Positions 44,535-55,656 of a stretch of DNA of 64,000 bases are shown one piece after another. The notes under the pieces are model-generated. The model was not told where the DNA came from. It worked only from the letters and a program-made list of their open reading frames with translations, and made no database searches. Made by a program: the position numbers and the translations under genes. The stretch is from positions 6,820,001-6,884,000 of the forward strand of contig CM062379.1 in the NCBI GenBank assembly GCA_031310005.1, written 5' to 3'. The stretch comes from Dactylellina haptotyla (taxonomy: Eukaryota; Ascomycota; Orbiliomycetes; Orbiliales; Orbiliaceae). The stretch's first letter is position 1, and the number at the start of each line of letters is the position of its first letter.

Positions 44535-46165
44535 CTACTTGTTCAAAATCGCAACCAAAAGCCTCTCAAAGTCGCCGCTAGTCTCGTCCCTAACTCTAGC
44601 CACCAAGTCCTTCCCGTACAGTTTCTGATAAGCCGCTTTGATCGCTGGGATGGCGCCAGGAACCCAGTGGGCGGTGATGAGTCTGAACGCCAACTCTTCG
44701 TCTCTGGTTCCCATTCCCTTCATGGTGCCCTCGATCAATTCTGCGTCTCTCTTCGCCTTATCTCTCACGCCTCTCACAATGTACAATAGAGATTCTTCTT
44801 GATGTCCGCTGAATTCCTTCTTAATCAACGACTCAACCGGGATATGGTAAGTCTTCTCGTATTCAGTAGCGATAGCGGCGATGGTAGCATCGTTATTCTT
44901 GATGAATATTCTAGAAACCTCCTTCTCAGCTGTACCGGCTCTTCCTTCCGTGGCGTTAAACAGCGCCTTCACTTCGGCGGTGACATGCATGGGGTTCACA
45001 CCGACAGAATCCTCAGTTCGAGTCGCGGACATCACCATGGTGTACATGTCCTTTTCGGAACCGCTGAGGTCATCTTTGACAGTGGATTCCATGGTCTTGC
45101 CGAATTTCGCCTTGAACGAGGTTTTAATTGCGTTCATGTCCGCATTACTCCTGCCGAGAAGTGCGAGGTCGAGAAGTTCCTCCTTGGTGCCGATGCGATC
45201 GGTGGCGTGGTTGACTAGCCAGACGAAGAAGTTCAGCGGACCTCTGCAGAGGGCCATCAAGCCGTCCTCGAGGTTTCCGCGGGTCTTGTCTTCGATTAAG
45301 GATAGCAAGGGCTTCTTGACATCCGCGATGTATTTTTGGTTCAAAGATTCTATCTGCAGGGGGGAGAGTTTTACAAAGGTGGCGATTAATGCCTTCTCAT
45401 CAGTGTTGAAGCCCTTGCAAGCCTTCCTAATGGTTTCAACGTCATGGGTGGCGTTGTAGGTGGGGTCGGTTTGGTGAGCGAGGAAGCCTACGGACAGAGG
45501 ACCCAGAGGTGCAGATGGGCCAGCCATCGAATGTTGGGTAGGTGCTTGCTGGTAGCCTGCTTGAGGAGGACCGGTGGGAGGACCGGTGGGAGGTGGTGCG
45601 CCACCCCACTGCTGCTGCGGTGGGTAGCCCTGCGGCTGCTGTTGATAACCGCCAGGCTGTTGTTGATAGCCTTGCGGTGGAGGAGCACCCCATTGCTGTT
45701 GAGGCGGGTACCCTTGAGGGGGAGGCGCACCCCACTGTTGCTGCTGCTGAGGATAGCCCTGAGGAGGAGGAGGACCCCACTGCTGCTGCGGTTGACCCCA
45801 CTGCTGTTGAGGCTGGCCCCATTGCTGCTGCGGTGGCTGTTGGTATCCGCGGTTTTGGTCACCCTCTGAGAAACGATATTTTGTTAGAACCGAAACCATA
45901 TCTATATCTTTTACTTGAAATTCAGAATATTTTACATACGAGGTGCGCCTTGTGGAGGTCCTTGGGGGGCTCCTTGAGGAGGAGGAGGACCTTGAGGAGG
46001 ACCCTGGGGAGGATATTGCTGATATTGTCCCTGAGGTGGACCCCACTGCTGCTGAGGTTGTCCCCATTGAGCTTGACCCCACTGCTGCTGCTGACCCCAC
46101 TGCTGTTGCTGGTCACCAGTCGGTGGTGGCCCTTGAGGAGGAGGTTGTTGTTGATGGTCCGCCAT
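44535..46165 (-). CDS. fungal annexin with Gln/Gly/Pro-rich N-terminal extension
   Basis: Exons 45940-46165 and 44535-45865, joined by a 74-base intron, give 518 residues. The first about 200 residues are low-complexity near-repeats of QQQWGxPPPQGY type (prion-like, possibly phase-separating). The rest holds four annexin repeats: first from FLAHQTDPTYNATHDV (GFNTDEKALIATFV), second from ELLDLALLGRS, third from NPMHVTAEVKALFNA, fourth KGMGTRDEELAFRLI with the intact type II calcium loop GMGTRDE. The first and fourth repeats look best conserved; the second and third are diverged, as usual in fungal annexins. Annexins bind acidic phospholipids in a calcium-dependent way. The long Q/P/G head is typical of Pezizomycotina annexin C-like proteins. 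Confidence 0.95.
45580..46135 (-). repeat. degenerate tandem repeats encoding the annexin head
   Basis: Imperfect units of about 21-33 bases rich in CAGCAGCAATGGGG and CCTCCTCAAGG, interrupted by the intron. They encode the QQQWG/PPQGYP repeats and are a likely site of length variation. Confidence 0.7.
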
Positions 46166-47783
46166 AATGTTTATATCTCAAGCTGACGCTGATATATATT
46201 ATTATTATTATTATTTATAACGTTATGATATATAATCAGTGGAAACCACAGCAAGCCGGCCCGTATCGTGAACTCGAAAGGCTGTGATATGTGTTGCGCG
46301 TGATGTTGGATAACCCGAAACCGTCGACGCGAGATCCTGTGGCTATCTTCAAGAGATAGAGAGAGATGAGAAGCAGAAGAAGAAGATGCTGATGATGACA
46401 GACTAGCAGGATGATGACCTAGCGACTTCCCCTCTTATATATACAACAACATCCCTCCAGCTTCTTCGCCCAGGCGCGGCTCACTCACCCCTCTTTCTCG
46501 AATTAATCAGAATGGCAAGCTTGCAAGCTTGCAAGTATAATCCGTGCGATAGAACCCTGTTTGTTGCGCGACCAAGACCCGATGCACACCATTCCATTTG
46601 CGACGTCAGATCAAGGGCCCCACCACTCGCTCTTCGTATTGGCTGGAGGGCCCGCCCACGTACCGAAGCTACCGAGGGGTCATGAGTTTTCCCTTCTTGG
46701 CTGGATTATTCGGCCTTGGTCCGTTCGAACTTCGAAATTCAGCCCTGGGACTAGCGATCTCATTCGAGTAAAACTGCAAAAAAACCACAATGCGCCGCTA
46801 TCCGTTTCCAATTTAGACTCGCCTTGGCAGGCGCGAGCTGAAGATGAACAGCGTATCTTTTTGATCATCGACTTGAATATTTTTTGCAATTTGGTTGTTT
46901 GGTTATCTGAAATGGGCAAAGGGACCCTTGTAACGCAGGTCTTGGCCACGATATGTGCGGCGACTCCAGCAATCCCAGCGTCTGTGGCTGAGGAGGCCAA
47001 TCAAGATTCCGCAAGTCATGCGGCGGAGATTAAAGAAAACACAAATCGATTGATCCTCCACGAGAGCAGATCATAAAGAGTGTCATTTTGCGGCGAGAAC
47101 GTGGAATGACGATTGCAGAGGGAAAAGCGCCTTGCAGTCCGTCTTAAGCGCAGCACCTTCGATGTACCGGTGGGTGGGGTGTGTAAATGAACCTTGCATG
47201 CCTTGGTGACCAGTAAATGCACACAGCCTCCTCAGACCAACCTTAAAGCTTACCGAACTACGCCAAATCCATTGATCGATGAAACTGCCGCCAAGATATA
47301 TTCTGTAATCAACGGTCGTCAACAGCGATCGCGGGCGAAATGTGTATACGCAGCGCCAAGCAGACAATATATGATATGAAACGAACGCGCAGGTGAACTT
47401 GAGAGCGCCATCAAGGCATTATTGGTCGACAGTTTATCACCCAACAACGCCGCATGCATTTACCTACTTGTCTTATGAATGCATGCCACATGTGGCGGGA
47501 TACCACACCGGCAACACATGCTGGTGGCGCTATACGTGATCCTGTGCGAGTCATAAATCAACCAGCCATGCCCTCAGTCCACGATCAGCCAGCGTGACCC
47601 ACCCGATGCACATTCGAGGGAAAATCAGCAATTCGAAATCGAAATTACCATAAACAGCTCCCGTTCGGCCAAAAAGACGAATTTGACGTAGGCTTTCAGC
47701 GTGTATCTAACCAGTCGAACCTGCGCTCCCGGAAGCAATAAATTACAGCCATAATAATAATAGTGGTGATAAAAGAAAATATT
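46166..47783. other. annexin promoter region and intergenic, no supportable gene
   Basis: An ATT microsatellite lies at about 46199-46215, directly upstream of the annexin start. A 171-codon plus frame (46561-47076) and shorter frames show no domain and were not called. GCAAGCTT is repeated twice at 46515-46530. Confidence 0.45.
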
Positions 47784-47897
47784 AAAAAAAGTCGAGCTCT
47801 CCGCGAGGAGATGGTCATCCTTGTGCAGGGGCCATGCTAATCTTCTCTGTATTGTAATGGTATACGACCTGACCCACTGGGCCAACCAGCCAGGCTG
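47784..47897 (-). ncRNA. U6 spliceosomal snRNA
   Basis: The minus strand carries the invariant U6 core: ACAGAGAAGATTAGCATGG (from 47850) followed by CCCCTGCACAAGGATGAC, then a short 3' stem region and a T7 terminator (47784-47790), as expected for RNA polymerase III. ACAGAG pairs with the 5' splice site, and the AGC/ISL region pairs with U2 and binds the catalytic metals. The 5' end is inferred at about 47897 from the distance to a TATA element (47922-47927) and from the usual about 45 bases before ACAGAG. The 5' stem is not conserved and was not used. The gene begins about 46 bases after the stop codon of the TTL gene on the same strand. Confidence 0.9.
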
Positions 47898-47921
47898 GTA
47901 CTCGTATCGTAATCGATAGGT

Positions 47922-47927
47922 CTTATA
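47922..47927 (-). promoter_or_regulatory. TATA element of the U6 gene
   Basis: TATAAG on the minus strand, about 25-30 bases upstream of the inferred U6 5' end, the placement expected for a pol III type 3-like U6 promoter. It lies inside the probable 3' UTR of the TTL gene. Confidence 0.6.
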
Positions 47928-47943
47928 TTCTTACCCACCGCAT

Positions 47944-49359
47944 CTAAAATCGCCCAACATCCATATCCAATACCCTTACCATCCTACCCTCTCCGCTCTC
48001 CTCCTCCACGTCTTTCTCTCCAAAGAATGGCTTGATCCCAACCCTCACAACTTCCTCGAAAAGCCCACCCACTAGACTCTTCTCCTCCTCCCCTGTCTGT
48101 CTGAAATCCGGGAACGCATTCACCTCGAGCACCCGAACCCCTCCGTCTTCCCCTACCAAAAAGTCCAACCCAAAAATCTCAAACGCATTCGGCAGCGGCT
48201 GGAAGTGAATCCTCCCGCTCCCCACAGCCGCCTTGAATAACTCCCCAGTGATCTCACACACCTGCCCGAACCACCCTTCCACTTTCTCCTTCTCCACATC
48301 AAACTCCTCGGTAAGCCTCCAAAACGGCACAACGCTCCCATCGTGATCGCCGGTTTGTAAACACGTATTCGTCAAATGCGCTGATAAATCCGCACTTGTC
48401 GGATCGATCACACTATCCTCTGGCGCAATGTACTCTTTCGCCGCGAACAACGCCAGCATTTCCTTATACACAAACACCTTTAGTGCGCCCACCGCGAGAA
48501 CGTAGGTTCTTATATGGAACTTGCACGGCAGCGGTATTGCCCCTCCTTCATTCTTCTTCCGCGATGTGAGCAGTACAGGCGGGATATACATCTGCGCAAC
48601 AAAGTGTCTGAGCCGCGACGTCACGATGCCGCCTGTATCCTTGAACGATTTGATCTTTAATTCCGTAGTATTGGCATTCGTGATCCCACCGGTGATATCG
48701 TCCTCTCCATCGTCGGATTTAGCCATATCCTCGTCCTCGTAGGCGTCTTCGTCGTCCTCTTCATCCTCGTCGTCTTCGTCTTCCTCGAAGGCGTCAAAGA
48801 TCTCCTGTAGCTGCTCCATACTGCTGAACAATCTGATCCCCACACCGCGATCACTCATACCCGGTTTCAAGATCCACCACTGCCGTTCGCTGACGCTCTT
48901 TGTTTCATTCTCCGTCATGCTTTCCGAGAGTTCGTACGCTTCGAGGAGCGCCTCGTCCAGGAATTCGGCATAGTCGACTTCGAAGGAGACGGAAACGGGA
49001 GCGGCGGAATTCAGAAGGCAAGTTGGGTTCTTTTTTGTGTAGTTTTCAATGGTGTTCAGGAGGTAGTGTTTTCGGATTAGCGCCTTGCGGATGACATAGG
49101 CGTTGAAGAGTTGAGTTGACGGGTGGGTTAGCAGGGTGGGGAAGTCGAGGGATTCGTAGGCAGCCCATGTTATGATGTTCGCTGTCGGCGGGGGTAAGTC
49201 GGAGGCGCTGTGGATGAGGTTTAGAGACGGGATGTGCTTTTTGAGCGCGGACTCGATGAGAGGTTGGACGTAGTCCTTGTCGTCCGTGTAGTCTACGAAT
49301 GCGCAAAGTGGCTTCTTCTCGCCTTGCACGCTGGATACTTCTTTGGACGGTGGTTCCAT
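47944..49359 (-). CDS. tubulin-tyrosine-ligase-domain (ATP-grasp) protein, Pby1 C-terminal-half type
   Basis: Single-exon, 471 residues. The TTL/ATP-grasp fold is shown by WWILKPGMSDRGVGIR (Lys165 and Gly-rich loop), KFHIRTYVLAVG (Arg about 284), HLTNTCLQ (328-335) and the metal-binding DFLVGEDGGVRVLEVNAFPD with Asp399, Glu412 and Asn414. An acidic insert (about 190-222) interrupts the fold. These enzymes ligate amino acids to protein C-termini; in yeast the same domain is the C-terminal half of the P-body-associated protein Pby1, with a SurE domain in front. Here a separate SurE gene sits upstream on the same strand, 322 bases away, with its own stop. The target is unknown; tubulin is not certain. 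Confidence 0.9.
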   Translation of the reverse strand: MEPPSKEVSSVQGEKKPLCAFVDYTDDKDYVQPLIESALKKHIPSLNLIHSASDLPPPTANIITWAAYESLDFPTLLTHPSTQLFNAYVIRKALIRKHYLLNTIENYTKKNPTCLLNSAAPVSVSFEVDYAEFLDEALLEAYELSESMTENETKSVSERQWWILKPGMSDRGVGIRLFSSMEQLQEIFDAFEEDEDDEDEEDDEDAYEDEDMAKSDDGEDDITGGITNANTTELKIKSFKDTGGIVTSRLRHFVAQMYIPPVLLTSRKKNEGGAIPLPCKFHIRTYVLAVGALKVFVYKEMLALFAAKEYIAPEDSVIDPTSADLSAHLTNTCLQTGDHDGSVVPFWRLTEEFDVEKEKVEGWFGQVCEITGELFKAAVGSGRIHFQPLPNAFEIFGLDFLVGEDGGVRVLEVNAFPDFRQTGEEEKSLVGGLFEEVVRVGIKPFFGEKDVEEESGEGRMVRVLDMDVGRF

Positions 49360-49681
49360 AGTTTATCTTTTTGTGTGATTTTGATATCTATCCGGATATG
49401 TGTACAGGATGTGTTCAGAGGCTATCTTGGGAAGGAAATGTATTCATTTATAGACTTTGGTTAGAAAAAAAGAAAGAAAGGAGAGAAAATGGGAAATCCG
49501 GTCGCATGACGTCTATTTGCAAGCGCAAGTCTACATAATATCGCCCCGGTCTTTTTTTTGCTCTCTAGCTGGTCTCAAGGAATGTAAACGGAAAATCCAA
49601 CAAATCGCAACGCTTTCGCTTGTTCTAAGTAGATGTTCGCACTCGAAGATATCTCTGAAGAAAGCGCAGACATGCATTTTT
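49360..49681. other. spacer between SurE and TTL genes
   Basis: 322 bases with no in-frame continuation from the SurE stop into the TTL start; probably SurE 3' UTR and TTL promoter. Confidence 0.6.
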
Positions 49682-50916
49682 TTACAACATAAGCTCCTCG
49701 CCAACTCCCGGCCCGTGGAGGTAATTCGCTTTAAGAGGGGTCACGCTACATCACCTAGTTAGCTTACGAGATCAAAAATGCAAACTTCCCAGATGGCACA
49801 TAACCACCGCTGCAACCCGATATTCACATACCTGACAAACCCTTGCTGTAAAGCCCAAGCGTCACTGCCCCTCGCGCTCTCCTCCTTCGACGCCTTCTCG
49901 ACGTCTCCGAATCTCGGCGCCCATTTGAACTTGTACTTATCCATCAATTTGTTCGCTATCGACTCATCCGTCGGTGGAGATGAGGTTCCCTCTCTCGTAG
50001 CCTTCTCTACTTTACTGGGGTCCTCGTCGTCTTCCTCCGTCTGAATGGCTTTATAGCACCCGCCCCAAGTGTTCTGCAGGATATGCGTGCAGATCACCCG
50101 CGCGTGGTCGACGCCCGGGTTCAGGGGTATGTTGACAGAGTAGAGATCTACGGATTTATCCGCCGGCCAGTTATCGTACAGATGGTGGATGGTTTTAATG
50201 GCGATTCTGGTCGCTGCTTCGACGGTCTCCTGCGGGTTGTCTTTGGATTTATAAGCGTAAGAGACAGAGATCGATTTTGCGCCGCTCTGTTCAGTTTTCA
50301 TATTAGCACAACCGCCTCAATGATCTTACCCACAATATACCCGGTATCGATTAAAATGTAGGAAAGGGTGAAGGATGTATATCGTACCAATGCGGCTTCG
50401 AAACTGCCTCCCAAAGTTCCGCTGGAAAGCGCATACACCGCCGACGAGTTCTTTCCGAAATTCGGCCCGGAAACAACGAGGTCGATCGGCCCCCGCTCTT
50501 TAAACAAATGGAACAAGCCAATCTGCGTGCATGACGCCGGGGTGCCGTTTATCAGGACCCATTCTTCGCGGCCGTCGGTGCTGGGTGTTTCGTGCGTTTC
50601 GTCGGTGTCCGGGTGGTAGAACGTCGGGTGCGGGTGGTGGCCGATGATGTGGGCTTTTCCGATCCAGGACTTTTGGTCGGCGGGGATGCACACGGAGACG
50701 GTGTGGCCGGCGGATTTGAGTGCTGCGACGAAGGTTTTCACAAACGGGGAGGAAGAAGACGGAGGGCCGTCGTCGTTTGTTAGCTATTTATAAAGTTTTC
50801 CTCTCGAAGGAGGGAGCTAGCTGTCAGCGGTGCTGCATGCTGGGGATTGGTAGATTGGGAGTGGATGGATGGGCATTTGGGAATGCCGCGGGTGGTTTAG
50901 GTACAAGGATATGCAT
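49682..50916 (-). CDS. SurE-family acid phosphatase/nucleotidase
   Basis: Exons 50905-50916 (12 bases, only MHIL), 50388-50783, 49832-50286 and 49682-49745 give 308 residues. The first join creates the diagnostic MHILLTNDDGPP metal-binding N-terminus, and the third restores FVSVTPLKANYL. Other motifs are EEWVLINGTPASCTQIGL, DLVVSGPNFGKNSS, SGTLGGSFEAALSGAKSISV and the conserved strand DLYSVNIPLNPG. SurE proteins are metal-dependent phosphatases acting on nucleoside monophosphates and related phosphoesters. The last intron has a textbook GCTAAC branch site. The protein ends normally, so it is a stand-alone SurE, not truncated. In yeast the homologous domain is fused to a TTL domain (Pby1), which here is the next gene downstream. 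Confidence 0.93.
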
Positions 50917-51408
50917 GGCTGCGGTATATTATCGTTTTATAGGACGAACGATTGTAACTCGACGAGGCTGATATATTTCGAATGTGTAGTATACAGAGAG
51001 TCTTTTGGAATTTCTGTCGAGCGGATGCTGAAGGTAAAGAAAGTCTGCAAGTGAGGAAGTATGATAGCATCATCCGCATCCGGTCCAATTACGTGCCTCG
51101 GAACCCGAACCGTGCAGCTGGCGAGTCCAAGCGGGCATTCCGCAACACATGCGCTGGACCAGGGAGTATTTTGGGGGCCATATATCATTTCATTTCATTT
51201 CGTTACTATACAGAAAGAGCGCGACCATCAAAAGATCCTAATATCCGTCACAAGAGACGCCGGTGTCAATTGACCGAATAGTTGTATCCAGAGTTCCAAA
51301 GAAAAAGCACATCAAAACTTCCAAGCAACCAAGTAGAAGAAAAACATAAATCATAAAAAAGGAAGCTCGTTAAACCAAAGAAACTTTTAATACACGAGTA
51401 TATAATAG
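50917..51408. other. SurE promoter and 3' flank of the Hva1 gene
   Basis: 492 bases; small frames only. Confidence 0.5.
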
Positions 51409-52850
51409 CTAGACGGAGATGTCATCTGCAGGAGCTTTCGATCTTGTCCGGGACGCGATGCTGGCTCTACGCTCAGGCGGCACAGCCGGGGCCTCTTTCT
51501 TTGTCTTTGTCTTCTTCTTGGGTGTTGTTGTAGCTTGCTCGACTGGTTTCTCAGCTACTGGTTCCTGTGGGTTGGCTTCTGGTTTAGCATCAGTTGGGTG
51601 AGCTTCGGGTGCTGCCGGATCCTGATCTTGTTCCTCTGCAGGTGGCGCTGGTTCCTCTTCTTCGACTCTTGGCTTCTTGGGTTCCGGCTCTGGTACTGCT
51701 GCAGGAACTTCCTTTGCAGGCTCCTCTTTTTCAGTGGCAGAAGGCTCTTCTTCTGATGCCGTAGCCTGGACTGGGGGCTCCTCGGACCTTTCCCGTTTGT
51801 CTCCAACTGACGCCTCTAGGGTTGGTTGTTTCTCCGGGGTTGGCGCTTTGTTATCTTCGCGGGTATCCATTTTATCTTCGTAGACCATAGTCGGCTGCGC
51901 AGCTGGGTGAAGTTCTTCGTTTTCTTTGGTGTTGCGATCAGGGGAATCATGGCCGTTCATTTTATCATTCGCATCTCGCTCTTCCGCGAGCTGCTTTTGC
52001 TCTTCATAGGATAGATTCGCTTCTTCTTTCTCTTGAGCGGTATCTGGCGGCCTGGTTATTGGCGCCGATTGGCGCGGGGTTGGGAACGGCTTGTGCAAAG
52101 CACCCTCCGGCTGAGAATTTTGCTGCGGTTCTTCTTGTTCTTCCGGAGCCGGAGCATGCGATTGCAATTCTTGATTTTGCTGTGGTTGCTGGGGTTGCTT
52201 CTCTGCAGCAGCGGCCTGCTCTTCCTGCTCGCGCTGAACAGCATGATGGGCATCAAATATCTTCTCGAGCTCGCTGGCCCGTTTGACGACATCCGTTCCG
52301 TCTTGTTCGAGGTGGACGGCAGGGTTTGAAGGTTCGGCGTTTCTGGTAATCGTGTTGCCGTTGGCGGACTGGATCGAGATGGAGCCGTGGTCCTTGACTT
52401 CCGTGACGGTACCGGTTGGGTGGCCTTGGCCCCAGTTCCATTGCGCTAAGAGACGTTCACAGGTCAATACGGCATTCACCCAGTTGAAGTTATAGTCCAA
52501 TATTCTACATCATATTTTATATTGGTGAACAAAGAACCAGACAACGCAAAATAGCCAACAATGTACTCAGGCTCACTCTTTCTGCCACGGATCAAAGCCA
52601 CATGCTTGGAAGAGCTCATATCTTGTGATAAAAGTCTCCTCTACGGATTTGCATCTCGATAAGAGCTGCTATATAGCAGAATTCGAGAGGCTGGCTGCAA
52701 ACCAGTCGTGGATGATGCTCCGCAATTGGTGGGAGCTGAGAGAGTGACGGCATGCACACCAGAGCTCGCCCAATCATGTTGCGGATAGCCAACCGAGGCT
52801 AGCCAATAGGAAGTCGACTTACCTTGATCGCCGGGTTTAAAGTCTGTCAT
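51409..52850 (-). CDS. Hva1-type TUDOR-domain protein with long acidic tail
   Basis: Exons 52823-52850 and 51409-52445 (354 residues). A 377-base intron splits the domain after residue 9; joining gives MTDFKPGDQAQWNWGQGHPT, then GTVTEVKDHG, ITRNAEPSNPAVHLEQDGTD and VVKRASEL, the full signature of the small TUDOR-like fold named for hypervirulence-associated proteins (about residues 1-65). The rest is low-complexity: Gln-rich, then Glu/Pro/Ala-rich, ending in a Lys-rich run (PKKKTKTKKE) and SIASRTRSKAP, suggesting nuclear or chromatin-like binding. The family name comes from association in pathogens; the fold is also common in saprobes and in bacteria, so the name does not imply virulence here. 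Confidence 0.9.
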
Positions 52851-53819
52851 TGTGAATATACAGCGTCTCGAAAGTCCGATATCGAATAAAATGGTCTGAA
52901 TAGCGAGCTTTCGGAGGTTTGGTTACTACGACGAGATGGGGAGAAATTGGCTTCGTGGGAGGTTGGTGTTGCGCAAGGAAAGAGGGAGAGAAATTTAAAA
53001 GGTTATACAGTATGGAAACAAGGTGGACAAAAGAGAAGAGGAAGGGGAGCTGGGCGGAAGCACGATTGAGTTTATGTTCGATTTAATAGTATTACTAACG
53101 TGCACGGTTCTGCAGAGAGAGAGAGAGAGAACGAGCGAGAGATTTAATTACACAGATGCCTCTTCTTAGTGCGCATCGATCTGAACAGCCGGGATCACCA
53201 CTGAATTCAAACGGGGAGGGGTGTTATGGAGAACCACGGGCGAAATAGAGAGAGCATGACCGACGTGATGATGCAATCATAATGCAAAATCGAAAGAGGG
53301 CAGGCAGCTTGCGGGTTTTAGCAACAAAGGAGCGCAACCTCAAGACCAAAACGACTAAACCACCCCCCCTGCAGCGTACTGGTGGTGCGCATTCTTGCAA
53401 ATGGCGGGTGTGCAGTGCGGTGCAGCGATGCAGTGAGGCTGGCAGCTGGCAGGCTGGCTGGCGGCGGCGCTGGGAGGGAAGTCTACATACCATCTCCCTT
53501 TGTTCCGTTCACAGGCTTCCGCTCGCTTTCTTTCTCTTTGTTTCCATATGGCGGGCTAAAAAGCAGGATTCGGTGGAGAAAAACTGGGTCCCAGCCTGGT
53601 CGTCTAGTCTGTGTCTGGCGATGAGGTGCATCTCCCGCTGAATCCGGCATAGTGCGCCTGGCGGGAAATGTGTTGCAGGTGAGGTGTGGGGAAGCTTTGA
53701 GGGCCGGGCGGCCAGAGCTTGTTCCCCACATTGTGCCCATTGGCAGGCACTCGGGCTAGGCTTGGTCTCAACGGCGGACTATCTTATCAGGCGAGGGAAG
53801 TTGCGACAGGTTCAAGAGA

Positions 53820-53835
53820 ATATATATATATATAA
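53820..53835 (+). repeat. TA microsatellite
   Basis: Run of alternating T and A within the Def1 upstream region. Confidence 0.7.
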
Positions 53836-54973
53836 ATATCACTACTCCCCTCTCGCGTATATATATCTAAGTGTATACACATGACTAAGGATATGCTGTG
53901 TGCTATTTATACACATCGATTACATTCCATCCACGGCGGAGGACATCTGGACCGGAGAGCAAACAAACGCTGCATGTGTACGCCAGACGCAATCTTTGGA
54001 TCCTTGCGGTGAGGGTACGCACATTTGTTTATTATTCCACGGTTAAGAATGTGATAAGTTTACGATCTGGATGGGCTCACTCCGACTGCGAACTGGCTAA
54101 TGGACGAAGCCTTCCCCGGGTATATTGTTATATCAGGGCGGCCGTCATATGATCCGGCGATTGGACGCTCGACATCTCTCAACTTGGTATCTTGATCCAG
54201 ATGACGAACCAGTAAAACTGGCCGTCGACACATGGACATATGCCCACCCCTGAGGGAGAGGGCAGCACCATTTTACCCATTTGCAATATTTGCCTGCTGC
54301 AGCTGGCCACCGATCCCATATGGGCCTGTCCACCCTTTCATTGTCGAGGCTGTTCTTATTCTCCTGGGATGTGCATGAGAATGAATGTTGGGGTCCTGGA
54401 ACCAAGAATGGCTCTCTCTCTCATGCGCAGACTCGCCCGAGTGGCCAAAGCTGAGCCGACCACCTCAACAAGGTCGAATGGTACGGTACACCCAGAGTAC
54501 ACGCCTGGTAGGGGGTTGAGATCGCGACTCGGATGTTGATTCGATTCCGCCCACAACTTTTTGTGTGTGCTGCGAAGCGAGAAAAAAAAAAAAAGTGAAT
54601 GTGTTTGAGAAAAAGCTATAGCCATCTACGACCAGGAAAGATCCTTTCCAACATCGCCACATATCCGCTTCCCTTTCTTCATCCAACTGTAGCATCATCG
54701 TTTTCTACCTTTTCGTTCGTCGTTTCGTTCGGGACACACCCACCTCCCCTTCTCGCACACGTGCTTGTACAGAGAGGTATACGGTACGCATATTCGTAAT
54801 CCCACCTCGTGTAAATCGGCCGGGCTCGTCGGCGTCGTCGTCGCCTGCGGCTTTGAGTTTGTTACGCAAGGTCAGCTGACCGTCAAAATCGGAATTCTGA
54901 GTTTGCTGCACAGTGATCTATCTCTCGGATCTCGTATCACAACCACCACCGTCCACATCCACAACCATCGTCC

Positions 54974-55000
54974 TCATCACCATCACCATCACCATCATCA
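54974..55000 (+). repeat. ATCACC microsatellite
   Basis: Short tandem hexamer-like repeat in the pyrimidine-rich Def1 upstream region; it makes a run of His codons in one frame, which is not a gene. Confidence 0.6.
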
Positions 55001-55656
55001 CCGTCTTCGCTCCAACCCATCGACTTGCCATTGGCATTACCCAGGAGCTCTGTCCTTGCTCGCTCGGGTGCACGATTACTCGGTAAGCATTTCTCTTTCC
55101 ACCCTATCTGGTCACCTTGCCCTCCCCTTGCTCTCTTCCCTCACGACAAGACCCATCGTGAATCGATAACCGCATTGCAGCGATTCACTGCATTGCAGCT
55201 TCGACTCCATCCTGTTTCAGGTTCTCCCAGCCTTGAAACACTTCTTCCCCAAGCCCGTCGCTAGCGTGCCACCGTCCACGGCCTCAGGCTTCACCGTCCG
55301 ACTTTTTCGATCCTTAAAATACTTCTCCCTTGCCCCGTACATGCGTCCCCATATCAAAAACCTACCCTAACAAACCAACCGTTGGCCCTGTTTAAATATC
55401 GAGCCTGCTACGAACACCATTCATTCCTCGTGTTGTTGTAACCAAACACATACCTCTCCTCCTCCTCCAAACCCACCCACCCAAACCCACAACAGAACTA
55501 GTCAAGCATAGTTACTAACCGCACCTGATCCCTCTCTCTCTTCTTCTCTTCTCCCTCCACAGTCTCTAACCAGCCTCCACCCCCGGATTGTCACCATTGA
55601 GCATCCGAACCCATCCATCAACACCACTTACACGCACATACACACACACATAATAA

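Larger units (their letters stand above)
52851..55656. other. intergenic, promoter and long 5' leader of the Def1 gene
   Basis: No gene supported. Simple repeats: AG tract about 53113-53131, TA tract about 53820-53835, and ATCACC repeats about 54974-55000. The last about 700 bases are pyrimidine-rich, with CACACA just before the start codon, typical of a highly expressed fungal gene's leader. A tRNA-like B-box word near 54537-54548 was tested and rejected. Confidence 0.45.

Noticed and set aside
46561-47076. 171-codon plus frame upstream of the annexin gene
   Set aside because: No domain, mixed composition, competing frames on both strands; probably chance.
51419-52329. Several long plus frames (Val/Leu/Phe-rich) opposite the Hva1 gene
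   Set aside because: Antisense translation of its Glu/Ala/Pro/Gln-rich tail.
54490-54560. tRNA-like A-box and B-box words (TGGTAGGGGG ... GATTCGATTCC followed by a T run)
   Set aside because: Folding by hand gives no T-stem or acceptor stem pairing; the word match alone is not a tRNA. At best an old tRNA-derived fragment.
54765-55169. 134-codon frame with nine His in a row
   Set aside because: The His run is translation of a CAC/CAT microsatellite in the Def1 leader.
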